Below the pieces are notes generated by a model. That model saw nothing but the letters and a program-made list of their open reading frames with translations, had not been told where the DNA came from and ran no database searches. The position numbers and the translations under genes were made by a program. This document shows, in pieces, positions 47,699 to 57,845 of a DNA stretch of 64,000 bases. Within the stretch, counting starts at the first letter, position 1. Each line of letters starts with the position of its first letter. This DNA comes from Eublepharis macularius. Lineage: Eukaryota > Chordata > Lepidosauria > Squamata > Eublepharidae. The stretch covers positions 191,308,311-191,372,310 of the forward strand of contig NC_072791.1 in assembly GCF_028583425.1 (NCBI RefSeq). The letters run 5' to 3'.

Positions 47699-48047
47699 AG
47701 AAAAAGCATTTAGGTAAAATTATTTTGTCCCCAAGGGGATATCTGATTATTGGTTGGTAACCATTTCCTGTTCAAGGTGAGAAGAGTTTTGAGATGATAT
47801 GTCTGTCATGTGTTTTTTGTGACTCCTAGTGCTATTCTAAAGAAAGCTATACCCTTTAAATCCCTTTGGCTTTAGAAGGGGATTAAATCTGTTTAGGATT
47901 GCATTATAAACATGTTAGTACAGTATTATTGATCTTATGCTAATAATGTTAAAATAAATAAATTCACCCCATTTTTCATTTTGGTTTCTCTGATTCCAAG
48001 TAACTCCTATGGCCTATTCATTCTCATCAAAAATTTGGTACTGTCTA
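47699..48047. repeat. Right copy of 344/349-bp direct repeat flanking L1
   Basis: Partner of 43941-44284; adjacent to the truncated 5' end of the L1. It continues into plain intron sequence after ctgtcta. Confidence 0.95.
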
Positions 48048-49119
48048 AAGAAATTTCTCTCACTATCATATTAATACCTGATAATAGTTTCTCTTTATTC
48101 AACCAGTAGAGGTCACTGTTGAAGGACAAGAGGAATCATAATCTCTTTATAAACCAGGCAGTTTGTTCCTTAAAGTTCATATGAAATAGAAAAGAATATA
48201 ATACCGAATGGAGGAAAAGATCATCACTCTGCTGCCCTAAGTAATTAGATGCAAATAAACACACACATATAATTGCCTTGCAGATAAATGCAAAAAAGCC
48301 TGTCTCCTGTGAAATTATCTATAAGGCAACATTTTCAATAAGCCTAGCAACCTGAACTGTTAGGTAAGGTAAACTTCAGTTGTACTGAAGGAGCTGAAAC
48401 AGGTAAGTGCATAACTTGTTAACTGTGTGAATGATTCAGGAGATGAACTGTGAAATGTGTATTTAAACTACCTTTAACGGTGAAAGTGTAATAATGAAGA
48501 TGCTGCTGCTGTTAGATAGAATAGCATGTAACTCTATCAGCAGCAGCATCTTCATTATTACACTTTCACCGTTAAAGGTAGTTTAAATACATTATCACAG
48601 TAATTCTTACAATAGCTCTGTAAGGTAAACAAGGGTTTTATTGCAGATGAGGAACTGAGGTTGGAAATGCTGATCCTAGTTCATGGTAGAATTGAGGTTT
48701 GACTTGGAGACCTCCCAAGTCACAGTTTGTGTATTTATTTATTTTTAATTGATATTTTCTATAGTTTACCTTTCTTAATGAGACTAGTCAAGACAGATTA
48801 TACAGTGTTAAGTCAATATGATCAACAGCTGGGACATTCAATAAACACTGCAATAAGGTATGGATTACAGAAATTTGAAAAAAAGCAGAAATCCAATCCA
48901 GAGCTGAAGCAATACTGAATTTAACATGACATATTAAACAATATAGAAAATACCAGTAGGAGCATACTTACAGCAAAAGGCAGTACGCAGTATCATGCTG
49001 CTCTGCAGTCCCTATCCCTTTACCAAAGCATCTCTCTGAACCATTTCCTTATAGCCTCATTAAATGTGTAAAAAAAGCCCTCGTGAATAATTAAGTTTTG
49101 CATAGTTTGCAAAAAGCCA
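48048..49119. other. Plain intron sequence with a perfect palindrome
   Basis: Apart from the inverted repeat at 48459-48590 no feature was recognised. The 63-codon plus-strand frame at 48727-48918 has no recognisable product. Confidence 0.4.
48459..48590. repeat. Perfect 53-bp inverted repeat
   Basis: The arm 48459-48511 (gtatttaaactacc..gatgctgctgctg) is exactly complementary to 48538-48590 with a 26-base loop. No terminal-repeat or target-duplication context is seen. An RNA across it would form a 53-bp stem. Confidence 0.95.
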
Positions 49120-50690
49120 GGAAAGTGGGAGCTTTCCTGACCTCTTCAGGTGAGCCATTTCATAAGGTGGAGACAGCCAGAGAGAATGAACGTGTATGGA
49201 CAGCTTATGATTTTGCCCTCTTCAGGGTGACACCTGCAGAAGATGAACGAAGCTGCTGTGATGGAGCAGAGAGAGGGGGGGGGGCGTTCCCATATATATG
49301 AGAGACCAAGGCCATTAAGGCCTTTGTGTGTGATAGTCAAAACCATGATTTGGGCCCAGTAATTGATGGAGTAACTGCAGATTGAGAGTAATATACATGT
49401 TCCACCCACCTCCTGATAATAATCGAGCTGCGGCATTCTGTACCAACGGAGTCTCCGAGTTGACTTTGAAGAGAGACCTGTGCAGAGTGTATTACAGAAG
49501 TCTAGTCTCAGTATTACCATGATATAGATCAAGAAGGCCAGATTGGCCATGTCAAGGTGGGAGGCCATCTTCAGAGCTAGATGGAGTTTGATAAAGGCAT
49601 TTTTTTTTGCAGCTGCATTAACTTGCTTCTCTAGCAGCACTGTTGGATCCCCTAGGCTCTTAACTAGAGTCTGCAAGGAACACTTGAACCCCATTAGAAG
49701 CGGGGATCACAATGTCCTTCAATATCTCTGGTTTCCCAACCAGGATCATTTCCATCTTATCTGGGATCAGTTTCAATAGGTTTGTTTTCAGCTACTTAAC
49801 GTCAGCTGTCAGGCAGTGACTCAAGACTCAGTGACTCAAGACTAGGGGTGTGCACGGTTTCCTGCTTCAGGTTTCCTGCTTTGGATTTACCCAAAGTGGG
49901 AAAACAATCTGGAATAACCTCAATCCCAAAGCAGCTTAAATCGCTTTGGTATGCTCTGTAAAGTTTTGGAGCATACTGAAATGAAAAAGCTGGAAAAGCT
50001 TTGTCCCAGTCCTTGTGGGCAGTGTGGGCAGGAGGCAGTGGGCTGTAGATCAGCTGGGCCATGCTCACTCGGCACAGCAGTCGGCCGGGCCAGGTGCTCC
50101 GCAGGCCCAGCAAATTTAAAGCTATCCTTGTGCTGCTTGCAAGTGGCGCAGGGGGTGCTTTAAACTTTAAACCCTCCTGTGCTCCAGCTGACTGGTTGGT
50201 CAGATTGCCTTGGAAAGCTTCAGAGTGCAAACTTAAAGCGCCCTTGCACTGCTTGCAAGTGGCGCAGGGGGTGCTTTAAACTTTAACCCCCCCACCCTTG
50301 CTCGAGCTGACTGATGGAGACCGCCAGTCAGCTGGAGCAAAGGTGTGGGGTTTAAATGCCCCAAAGCTTTCTGAGGCAATCCGAATCACTTCAGAAAGCT
50401 TTGATTCAGGATTCCCGAATCGGCCTCCCCCGATGCTGGGCCCGAGTCGGAAATCCCGAATCTTTACAAATTGGGTCAGATTCAGGTATTTATCCTGAAA
50501 CAGAAACCCTAATTGCACACCCCTATTCAAGACCTCGAGTGCATCACCAAGAGATTTGGATAGAGAAATGTAGAGCTAGGTGTCATCTGCATATTGCTGA
50601 CCATCCAGTTCTATAGCTATGAATGATTTATCCTAAAGGCTTTACATAGAGATTGAACAAGAGGATAAGATTGCACTTTTTGGAACCTTA
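49120..50690 (-). mobile_element. L2-clade LINE fragment, split by a hAT element
   Basis: Minus-strand reading, 5' to 3': a reverse transcriptase catalytic segment QYADDT then a stop and LYIS (about 50580-50610), the hAT insertion, then VNAAAKK..LHLALKMASHLDMANL and LRLDFCNTL..GLS (49380-49640), then LTITHKGLNGLGLSYI. This is the L2-type order. Several frame breaks mark it as old. Confidence 0.7.
49843..50525. mobile_element. Non-autonomous hAT element inside L2
   Basis: Ends taggggtgtgcac / ttgcacacccctta-type (right end tgcacaccccta); flanking octamers ctcaagac (49835-49842) and ttcaagac (50526-50533) differ at one base. A ~110-bp unit (cttgcaagtggcgcagggggtgc) is present at 50135 and 50248. 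A 15-bp direct duplication (gtgactcaagactca) lies just left of the element. Confidence 0.85.
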
Positions 50691-50699
50691 ACTACTAGT

Positions 50700-51785
50700 A
50701 AAAGATCAAGTGGAGACCAGCAAGGACTTGTGGGAGGCATCTCATTTTCCCTTCCCCTACCACATCCTCTTTGCCTTCCCTGCCCCCATCCTTTTCCTAC
50801 TTCCTTCTCTCCTTCCCACCCACCTTTGTCTGCTTTCCTGTCTTCATCTTTCCCCTTACCCCCCCAAGGCAGCCTCTCCCATATGGCCAAGTTGCATGGT
50901 ACTGGCTGAGCTGGGCCAAGTTGCATAGTGGGGAACTTATAAGAACTTGCATGGGGCGTATATTTCACTTTCCCTTATATTCCCTTCCCCACACTGTCTC
51001 TTCTTTCCCTCTCCCTGGCAGCCTCCATATGTTCACCTTTCCCTGCATCCTTGTCTCCTTTAAACCCACGAAACAACTTGCCTTTTAACTGCCTCCCATC
51101 TTCACCTATATTTGTTAATTTACTTCATTTATATTCTGCCTTTCTCCACAACGGGGACCCAAAGCAGTTTATGCCATTCTCCTTGTCTCCATGTTATCCT
51201 AACAACAATCCTGAGAGGGAGGTTAGGCTGAGAGTATGTGACTAGGTCAGAGTCACCCAATGAGCTTCCACAGTAGAGTGGTGTCTCAAACCTGGGTCTC
51301 CCAGATTCTACTCTGAAACTCTAACCACTACACTATACTGGCTTAGTGGGTGGGAGGGGGAGTGCATGTTGTTGAACAGTAGCAAACAGCCAGGCCTGGA
51401 TGTGAATCATGTAACTCTCATAGTATGAAGTTGCCCAGTGATTGTTTCTGGTCCTGGTCCCAATGAGTCCTCCCTCAGAGGTCAAAACAGCCATGGGAAG
51501 GGCTTTGCCTCTTTCCCCTACCTTTTACTGACAGCAATCAAGCCTTAAATACTAGGTAAATTGATATGGTTGTCTAGCAACAGCCACTGAGAGCATCTGG
51601 TTAAAGCTACAAGTGCTCCATTTATTATTTTGGTGTTTTTTTTTACCACCCCCAATGTATTTTTTTAATTTCATATTTCTTTGCAAATCTGGGGTATTTT
51701 TCAGGTACGTAGGAATATCTGTCTTGTCTGTTCATGCCTCTGGTCTCCAGATCTAAGTATTCTCAGATCATGGCCACTTCAGGTA
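50700..51785 (+). mobile_element. Mosaic interspersed repeat, copy 3
   Basis: Two tandem pyrimidine-rich units (gcaaggacttgtggg at 50722; ataagaacttgcatggg at 50938), a minus-strand CORE-SINE, then the tail with ttgtctagcaacagccac and gtctgtctgttcatgcctc. It is the most regular of the three copies. Confidence 0.7.
51109..51345 (-). mobile_element. CORE-SINE inside mosaic copy 3
   Basis: Complete tRNA-head complement (ctctaaccactacactatactgg), core (agagtcacccaatgagcttcc) and tail (gttaatttacttcattta). Confidence 0.75.
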
Positions 51786-51847
51786 CTAGCATGTAAGATG
51801 GGGTAATCAGAGACATCTACAGTTGAGGAAGTGCTCTGTCCAAGATC

Positions 51848-52015
51848 CAGTATGGTACAGTGGTAAGAGCATAGGATTAGGATTCGGGAGACCTGGGTTC
51901 TGCCTTGAGACTCTGTAGAATAACCTTTGGCCAGTCACTCTCTTTCAGCATAACTTACATCTGATGATACAATGAGGATGGGATTAAAATGAACCTCCTT
52001 TACTGAAATGTGGAA
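51848..52015 (+). mobile_element. MIR-like CORE-SINE, diverged
   Basis: Plus-strand head (ggtacagtggtaagagcatagg, B box gggttctgcctt), core (ctttggccagtcactctctttcagc) and part of the 3' region. Confidence 0.55.
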
Positions 52016-52097
52016 TTCGGCTGATTGTAATGCATGAGAAAAAGCTATCCTCCCCCCATCTAACACTTACCTTAAGCTTTAAGACGGGACTGTTAGG

Positions 52098-52185
52098 CTG
52101 CAATCCTATGCACACTTACTTGGAAGTAAATACCATTTAACTCCATGACAGTTATTTTTGAGTATGTGAAGGATTGCATTGTTAA
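52098..52185. repeat. Foldback repeat, diverged
   Basis: It carries ctgcaatcctatgcacacttacttgg..ccatttaactccatg..agtatgtgaaggattgca, the squamate aagtgtgcataggattgca palindrome in decayed form. Confidence 0.55.
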
Positions 52186-52304
52186 CACTGATTTTTTTTT
52201 TGTTCTAGGGAATTCATTCATTTTCAACAGATTGTTTATTAGGAAAGACTAATTTCTTCAGATGTTTCAATGGTACAGTCAGGCACTTTGTCAAAAAGGC
52301 TGCT

Positions 52305-52531
52305 TATTAGGGTTGCCTTCAGGAGAGGCCTGGAGATCTTCTAAAATTATAACTGATATCCAGATTACAGAGATCAACCCCCCTGGAGAAAATGGCTGTT
52401 TTGGAGGAGTTGAATCTACGTCATTATAGTGTAATGAGATCCGTCTCCTCCCTAAACCCTGCCCTCCCCAAGATTCATCCCCAAATCTCTATGAATTTCC
52501 TAACCCAGAACTGGCAACCTCACTGGTAGTA
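52305..52531. mobile_element. Short interspersed element with gttgcc/ggcaac ends
   Basis: Begins tagggttgcc, contains gagatcaacccccctggagaaaatgg, and ends gaactggcaacct. The ends are inverted, suggesting a MITE, but the flanking octamers do not match. Confidence 0.4.
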
Positions 52532-52604
52532 GAAATTATAGGGACATACAAAAAACATAAAAAGTGACCTTAAAAGACAATATGCAATAAAAACTACAAC
52601 TCAC

Positions 52605-52783
52605 TGGGCTGATACTTGTTGCAGTTTGCATAGAATATAAGACTGGGCTTTTCATCTTCAGCAAACCAGGTGTATTCTCCAGTATTATTCAGATCTTGCA
52701 GTGCTATCCAGAAATAAGTATTACCTGTTTCCACTAAGTCCTGCTGTTGAGAAATCATGCTGTTCAGAAAACCTTGTTCAAAC
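52605..52783 (-). pseudogene. PLA2R1: PLA2R1-like exon: core of CTLD3
   Basis: One hundred and seventy-nine bases, acceptor TTTCTTCAAAG and donor A|GTGAGT, with a plausible branch point (TGACTTA) upstream. It encodes FEQGFLNSMI, then YFWIALQD and TGEYTW, then FYANCNKYQP. The WIAL and EYTW motifs are the hydrophobic core of a C-type-lectin-like fold and match PLA2R1 CTLD3. The last intact motif should read N/H-W-N but has Cys in place of Trp. It ends with one base (A), which joins GG of the exon at 43927 to give Arg before the GGC motif, as in PLA2R1. This is one of the most convincing exons. Confidence 0.75.
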
Positions 52784-53397
52784 CTTTGAAGAAAGGATTA
52801 AAATAAGTCATTAGATTTCTTATACAAAAGTTTCACAAATATTTCTTTAAAAAAATTAAGCCAGAGAAAAGGAATGCTTGAAGAAATTTTCCTTTTCTAA
52901 TAGTGATCTTTTGAAACAGAATGAATTCGATTATAGCAACAAATTAAACCTTGAATAATCTGATCATAGTGGGGATTTAGTACAGAAGATAATGCAGACT
53001 CCTAGGTGCAGTAAGAAAACATGTTTGAAGAAATGAGCAAATTTGTCCCTTTCTGCAAAAAAAGCTGTGTGCCAGATCTCACCAGCATTTCGTTGTCCCT
53101 TATGAGCAAAGAACATGCTTAAACGATATGTACGGTGGCCTTTTTAGGGCCCTTCCTGTGATGCTCATTTCAAAGAAGAGATTGGATTTGAGCTATCAGG
53201 CTGGAAGTACCTGCTTTCACACTGAAAAGAGCCTGGCTTGGATCCTAATGTGCTGTTCTGTCGGAGCACCAGTGCCTCTTCCTACAGAACGGCTTCTCTG
53301 TGGAGGAAAGAAGGGAGATTTTTGTCATTTCCCCCCTCCCACTGTAGACTCCAAATTTGCTCCCCCCACAGTTACTTCTGGTCCACTGACCCATAGT
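52784..53397. other. Intron, no further feature
   Basis: AT-rich near the exon, then ordinary sequence. A plus-strand 92-codon frame at 53128-53406 has no recognisable product. Confidence 0.4.
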
Positions 53398-54180
53398 ATT
53401 TATTGATTGATTGATTTGATTTACACCCCGTCCCCGCACCCCCACAGATGGGCTTAGAGCGGCTAACAACATTCAAAAAATACATTAAAAGTCACAAAAA
53501 CATAAAATCAATAATAATTTTTAAAAAGTCATTAAAATAGTCCAGGAGCAGGCTATTTAAACAAATATTGGGAGTCCATATATGGGCATAGCAAATGGCC
53601 AAGGGCAGCCCCAGAAGAAGTGGTGGTCTTAGATGGAAGAAGGAGGACACCCGCTGGCACTCAGCCAAAGGCCCAGCAGAACATCTCTGTTTTACAGGCC
53701 CTGTGAAACTGTAACAGGCCCTGCAGGGCCCGGATCTCCAGCAGGAGAGTTCCACCAGGCCAAGGCTGGGGCAGAAAAAGCCCTGGCCCTGGTTGAGGCC
53801 AGACGGATGTCCTTCGGGCCGGGGACCACCAGGAGTTGCTTGTCTGAAGAGCACAACACCCTGCAGGGGATGTAATGGAAGAGGCGGTCCCACAGGTATG
53901 CAAGCCCCAGTCCGTGAAGGGCTTTAAACACCAAGGTTAACACCTTGAACCAGATCCGAAACTTCACTGGGAGCCAGTGCAGCTGGCACAGCACAGGATG
54001 AATGTGCGCTTGGATTGGTGTTCCAGTAAGGATGCATGCCACTCGATTCTGGACCAGCTGTAACTTCCGGGTCAGGCCCAAGGGCAGCCCAGCATAGAGT
54101 GAGTTGCAGTAGTCTAGCCTGGAGGTGACCGTTGCATGGATTACTGTGGCCAGGGCCACAGTAGTAGCACATTTTGGGGG
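53398..54180 (-). mobile_element. L2-clade LINE 3' end
   Basis: A 155-codon minus-strand frame (54159-53692) reads VTSRLDYCNSLYAGLP, KLQLVQNRVACILTG, LHWLPVKFRI, FKALHGLGLAYL and WWNSPAG. This is the C-terminal region after the reverse transcriptase of L2 elements. The rest towards 53398 is 3' UTR ending in an ATTG repeat. The frame is intact but 5'-truncated. Confidence 0.8.
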
Positions 54181-54930
54181 ATGTGGGGGGAGAAGGTGTA
54201 GTGAGAGAGGAGAAGAAGGGAAATTGCCTTCCTATAGTTGTTCAGGATCTAAGAACATGGATTTCTGTATGCACAGGTATGATCTCTAAAAGTAACACAA
54301 CACCCTCTAAATATGTTCCACACTGATGTTTTACTTTGTGTTCCCTTGCAAACTGCAGCTTTTTTGTGGGGGGTCCTCACAATATCACACATTATAACAA
54401 CAATTCTTACAGTCTATAGTTAATAGTTGCATGGGGAGTGAATGAGGACATATTCATCAGTATTGTTAGCAAGCACTCTGCCACTTCTTGTAATGAAGAT
54501 TCTGTATGTCAGAATTAAAAAGTCAAACTCTCCTGTATCCACATATAACAAAAAAAATGCTGAATATTCCGATCTGGTCAGTAAGTAACTGATACATTCG
54601 ATTTAGCTTTATAGTGACTTATCTTATGATGCTTTGACTTCAGTTAGTCTTAAGCAATTGATCAGAGACTTAAACAAGCACAATAACTGGCTGTTCCTCT
54701 ATCTCCTACAATGCCACTGGATAGTGAGAGTATATATCATATCATGGTATTTTTAGTAGAATTTAGCTACCTGCTTTGTATTGTTGCAAAGGATGGGCAG
54801 TAATAGCCAAAGCTTCTATGGAATTTATGAGTACTGTAACAATATCCACTATACCTTTCCCATCCGTTCAAGAATAAATAGTATAATTATTATATATAAC
54901 ATGTGACTATCATGGACTGCCAAATAAGTG
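54181..54930. other. Plain sequence
   Basis: Intron or intergenic AT-rich sequence; no exon or repeat recognised. Confidence 0.4.
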
Positions 54931-55250
54931 GGTACTAGATCAAATCAAGCCTGAATTCTCCCTAGAAACTAAAATGACAAAACTGAGGCTATCTTACTTT
55001 GGTCACATCATGAGAAGACAAGATTCTTTGGAAAATTCAATAATGCTAGGAAAAGTGGAAGGCAGTAGGAAAAGAGGAAGGCGGTAGAAAAAGAGGAAGA
55101 CCTAAAACTAGATGGCTTGACTCAATAAAAGAAGTCACATCCTCCAGTTTGTAGGATCTAAGTCTGTTAATGATAGGACATTTTGGAGGTCTTTCTTTCA
55201 TAAGGTTGCCATAGGTTGGAGGCGACTTGATGGCACATAACACACACACA
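54931..55250 (+). mobile_element. BovB/RTE LINE 3' end
   Basis: Plus-strand frames give KLRLSYFGHIMRRQDSLE, then MLGKVEGSRKRG and GRPKTRWLDSIK-like segments with breaks, then the 3' end ggttgccataggttggaggcgacttgatggcacataacacacac. This is the BovB C-terminus. A local triplication of gaaaaag(a/t)ggaaggc(a/g)gtag is at 55050-55100. Confidence 0.75.
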
Positions 55251-55414
55251 ACATATGACTCAGAGGTTGCTCAAATAGATACCACAGAATATTCCTTCTC
55301 TGTATGTCCACTCATCACACAACTATAATTCATACATATTCAGGATGTAATTTTTAGTTTTCCACTGGTTTCACTGGAAGAGTTAAAGTACAGGCTTCAT
55401 TAAATGTATCTTAC

Positions 55415-55494
55415 CTCTGACTAGACTGCGATTGTACTTTACAGCTGGGAAAGGTTATCAAGACTGGATACACATATAAGGATGATCCATATTG
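55415..55494 (-). pseudogene. PLA2R1: PLA2R1-like exon: N-terminal part of CTLD3
   Basis: Eighty bases, phase 0 at the start and two bases over at the end. Donor is AG|GTAAGAT, a strong site; acceptor is ATTTTAAG. The open frame carries YGSSLYVYPVLITF, which fits the PLA2R1 CTLD3 stretch just before the RFEQ motif, then about 11 extra residues. The dangling AG plus the first G of the next exon makes the Arg of RFEQ, an exact phase fit. The Cys expected in this stretch reads Val/Tyr. The exon is short and the acceptor modest, so the left edge could differ by some bases. Confidence 0.5.
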
Positions 55495-56229
55495 CTTAAA
55501 ATATCATATAGCAGGGGTATAATTTATTCTTAAGAGTTTATTTTGTTAAGTGCTTGGAGAAATGTGAATAATTTTAGAGTGTGGAAGACTGCTGTCCCAA
55601 CATACCTTAGATTGTGTCTATCACAGGCATGACCTCCATTCACTCAAACATTCTATAACATGAAACAGCTCTAAACCAAAGTATAATCAAATACATCAAA
55701 TGAAATGTTATTGGATCTCACTGAATTCACTGAAGAAGATCTTGTGTGGGAACGGTGTTCAGTGCAGTATGTGCTCAACTTCACCTTGTAATAATAAGAG
55801 ACCCATTATTGAATTAAATATTACATGTTGTATATTTTAACATAGGTGCTATTTTAAATTAAAGACAGTGGCATTTACATCTGGCTGAATTCTGGTGATG
55901 ATCAGAGCCCCATTGGGAACACGAATCAAGCGTGCCTAGAATGGAACTTTGAAAATGAAGCTCCTCTGAGGATTTTCAGCCTCAAACATAGATTTACTGA
56001 AGTAACTTAATGCAATGTTTTCCTAAATAATCCCAGTACAGACTAGTGTCAAATTTCATAGATTAAAGTCATTTAAGTTTAATGTTTGTAACACCAGTGA
56101 ACAATGGTTTTGGATGCATTATACTAACATTACATTCTTAATTGGTTCTTATTCAGTAGTCCCATATCAAGTTCTTATAGAGCTACTATAATGTAGAAGT
56201 ATGAGTGTGATCTGCTTACCAGTTAAAAT
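55495..56229. other. Upstream intron of the recognised gene part
   Basis: No further receptor exon could be recognised above 55494. A donor-like AG|GTATGT at 55605 ends only a 13-codon open frame and is not called. Confidence 0.4.
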
Positions 56230-56405
56230 CTCTTATTCATTTATTTGCTTATTTACTTCATTTATACCCTACTTTTATCTACAATGGGAATCCAAAGCAG
56301 CTTATATCATTTTCCCTCCTTCACTTTATCCTCACAACAACCCTGTGATGTAGGTTAGACTGAGACAATAGGACTAGCTAGCGACTACACCACACTGGCT
56401 CTTAT
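56230..56405 (-). mobile_element. MIR-like CORE-SINE with internal deletion
   Basis: Tail (cttatttacttcatttataccc), core (caacaaccctgtgatgtaggttagactg) and the end of the head complement (actacaccacactggctc) are present; the B-box part is deleted. Confidence 0.6.
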
Positions 56406-56558
56406 CTGCCACAAACATATTAGGTGGCCTTAGGCCAAGGGTTGGACTTGTGGGCAATTTGGGATTTTTTTGAACACTTATGGGGTGTCACAAGAAAATG
56501 GCTGCCATGGGGGGGAGGAACGAATCATAAAATGGATGCCATGGGGCTGGGTCTAATC

Positions 56559-57595
56559 TAGACATGGGCATGAACAGCATTATGAATGGAAAAAATCCAC
56601 AAACAGTCCCTTCGTCTGTTCGCAAACAAGCTGTTCGTGAGGCTCCATTCTAAACGAACAAGTGGTCGTTGCAAGCTCCATTCGTCAAGCCAGACAGTCT
56701 GGGGCCTTTCAATCAATTCCCCTGGCAACAGCAGGGACTGAACTCTGTCTGAACTCCTTCTGGCTTTCCTTCTAGCTTTAACCCTTCAAAGTACTTCCAG
56801 CAGAGAGCCCCGTTTTTGCCGCTGTGAAGAGAAAATGCATCATGCCTTTCGCGGGGTGCAATCTCTCTGAAACTTGGGGGGTCTTTGGAGGACAGTGAGA
56901 GGACCATGTCCCCTGCAAATTTGATGGGTATTAGGCATTGGGAAGGCCAGTTTGTAACCCCTCAAAGTAGCTTCCACCAGAGAGTTCCATTTTTGCCACT
57001 GTGAACAGAAAATGACAACAAAGGGAATGACCCATGGATCATGCCTTTCCCGGGGTGCAATCTCTCTGAAACTTGGGGGGTCTTCAGAGGACAGTGAGGA
57101 CTATGTCCCCTCCAAATTTGGTGGGTATTGGACATTGAGAAGGTCAGTTTGTGGGGTGTTTAAAGGGCCCTGCCCCTTGAACGTGGCAGGAAAGGGCCCT
57201 TTAAACTACCAGCTTGCAGGCAGCAGGGGGGAATTCCCCCTGCCACCTGTCAGCTGATAGTTTAAAGGGATCTCTAAGGGCCCACGAACAACAAACAACG
57301 AACATGTTTGTGAACAGGTTCATGTTCGTTACTGTTCGTTGTTCGTTGTCCGTGGATGGCAACGAACAATGAACAGCTTTGTTGAAGGCTTTCACGGCCG
57401 GAGAACGATGGTTGTTGTGGGTTTTCCGGGCTGTATTGCCGTGGTCTTGGCATTGTAGTTACTGACGTTTCGCCACAGCTGCTGGCGAAACGTCAGGAAC
57501 TACAATGCCAAGACCACATCAATACAGCCCAGAAAACCCACAACAACCAATGAACAGCTTGTTCGGGGGTTTTTTTCCGTTCGTGCCCATGTCTA
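56559..57595. mobile_element. 1-kb non-autonomous hAT element
   Basis: Ends tagacatgggcatgaac and gttcgtgcccatgtcta form 17-bp terminal inverted repeats. The duplication gtctaatc is perfect (56551-56558, 57596-57603). The interior has two ~170-bp direct units (tgcaatctctctgaaacttgggg at about 56857 and 57057). A foldback element is inserted near its right end. Confidence 0.92.
57380..57547. mobile_element. Foldback element nested in the hAT element
   Basis: Arms at about 57410-57476 and 57482-57546 are inverted copies (gggctgtattgcc / tcaatacagccc; acgtttcgcc / ggcgaaacgt) with a central spacer of about 5 bases. A 13-bp duplication caatgaacagctt flanks it (57367-57379, 57548-57560). The left side has an extra unpaired gttgaaggctttcacgg. 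Confidence 0.85.
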
Positions 57596-57845
57596 GTCTA
57601 ATCGCAGAATATTACAAGATTCCAAGCCATGGATCTTCCTGTGAAGGAAGCAGCTGTTTCTAAATGCTTGCTCCATGCAGATACAAAGGTGATGCCTCCT
57701 CGGGCTCTTCTGAAGCATCTCCTATGCCAGTGAAGTAGAGAAACACCAGGACTAGCTTTTGGTTTGGGAAAGAGGCCAGTGGGCTCCAGGAAACACAGGT
57801 GCCATATTTCTCAGAGGCACCATGCTGGGGATCACTGTTTTAGGC

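Larger units (their letters stand above)
24176..55494 (-). pseudogene. PLA2R1: Eroding PLA2R1-like gene, exons for CTLD3 to CTLD5
   Basis: Nine separated minus-strand blocks, each with an AG acceptor and nearly all with a GT donor, read as consecutive pieces of a mannose-receptor-family protein. In gene order they are 55415-55494, 52605-52783, 43710-43927, 42255-42399, 40419-40532, 40071-40140, 36475-36598, 33994-34140 and 24176-24250. Junction phases agree at every join except across one missing CTLD4 exon between 42255 and 40532. Landmarks such as FWIALQD, TGEYTW, GGC, LPLHCSSEHEWICK and EQAF match PLA2R1 best. PLA2R1 is a membrane receptor that binds secretory phospholipase A2; this role is family knowledge. 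Disabling changes are an in-frame TGA, a -1 frameshift, a TAA at one exon start and lost disulfide Cys. CTLD1-2, CTLD6-8, membrane segment and tail were not found. L1, LTR-like, hAT and SINE insertions fill the introns. Confidence 0.7.
56410..57845. mobile_element. Old repeat carrying a hAT insertion
   Basis: Left part 56410-56558 (aaaatggctgccatggg, aaaatggatgccatggg) and right part 57596-57845 (gaggccagtgggctccagg..caccatgctggggatcac) read as one element when 56559-57595 is removed. Its own ends are unclear. Confidence 0.45.
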
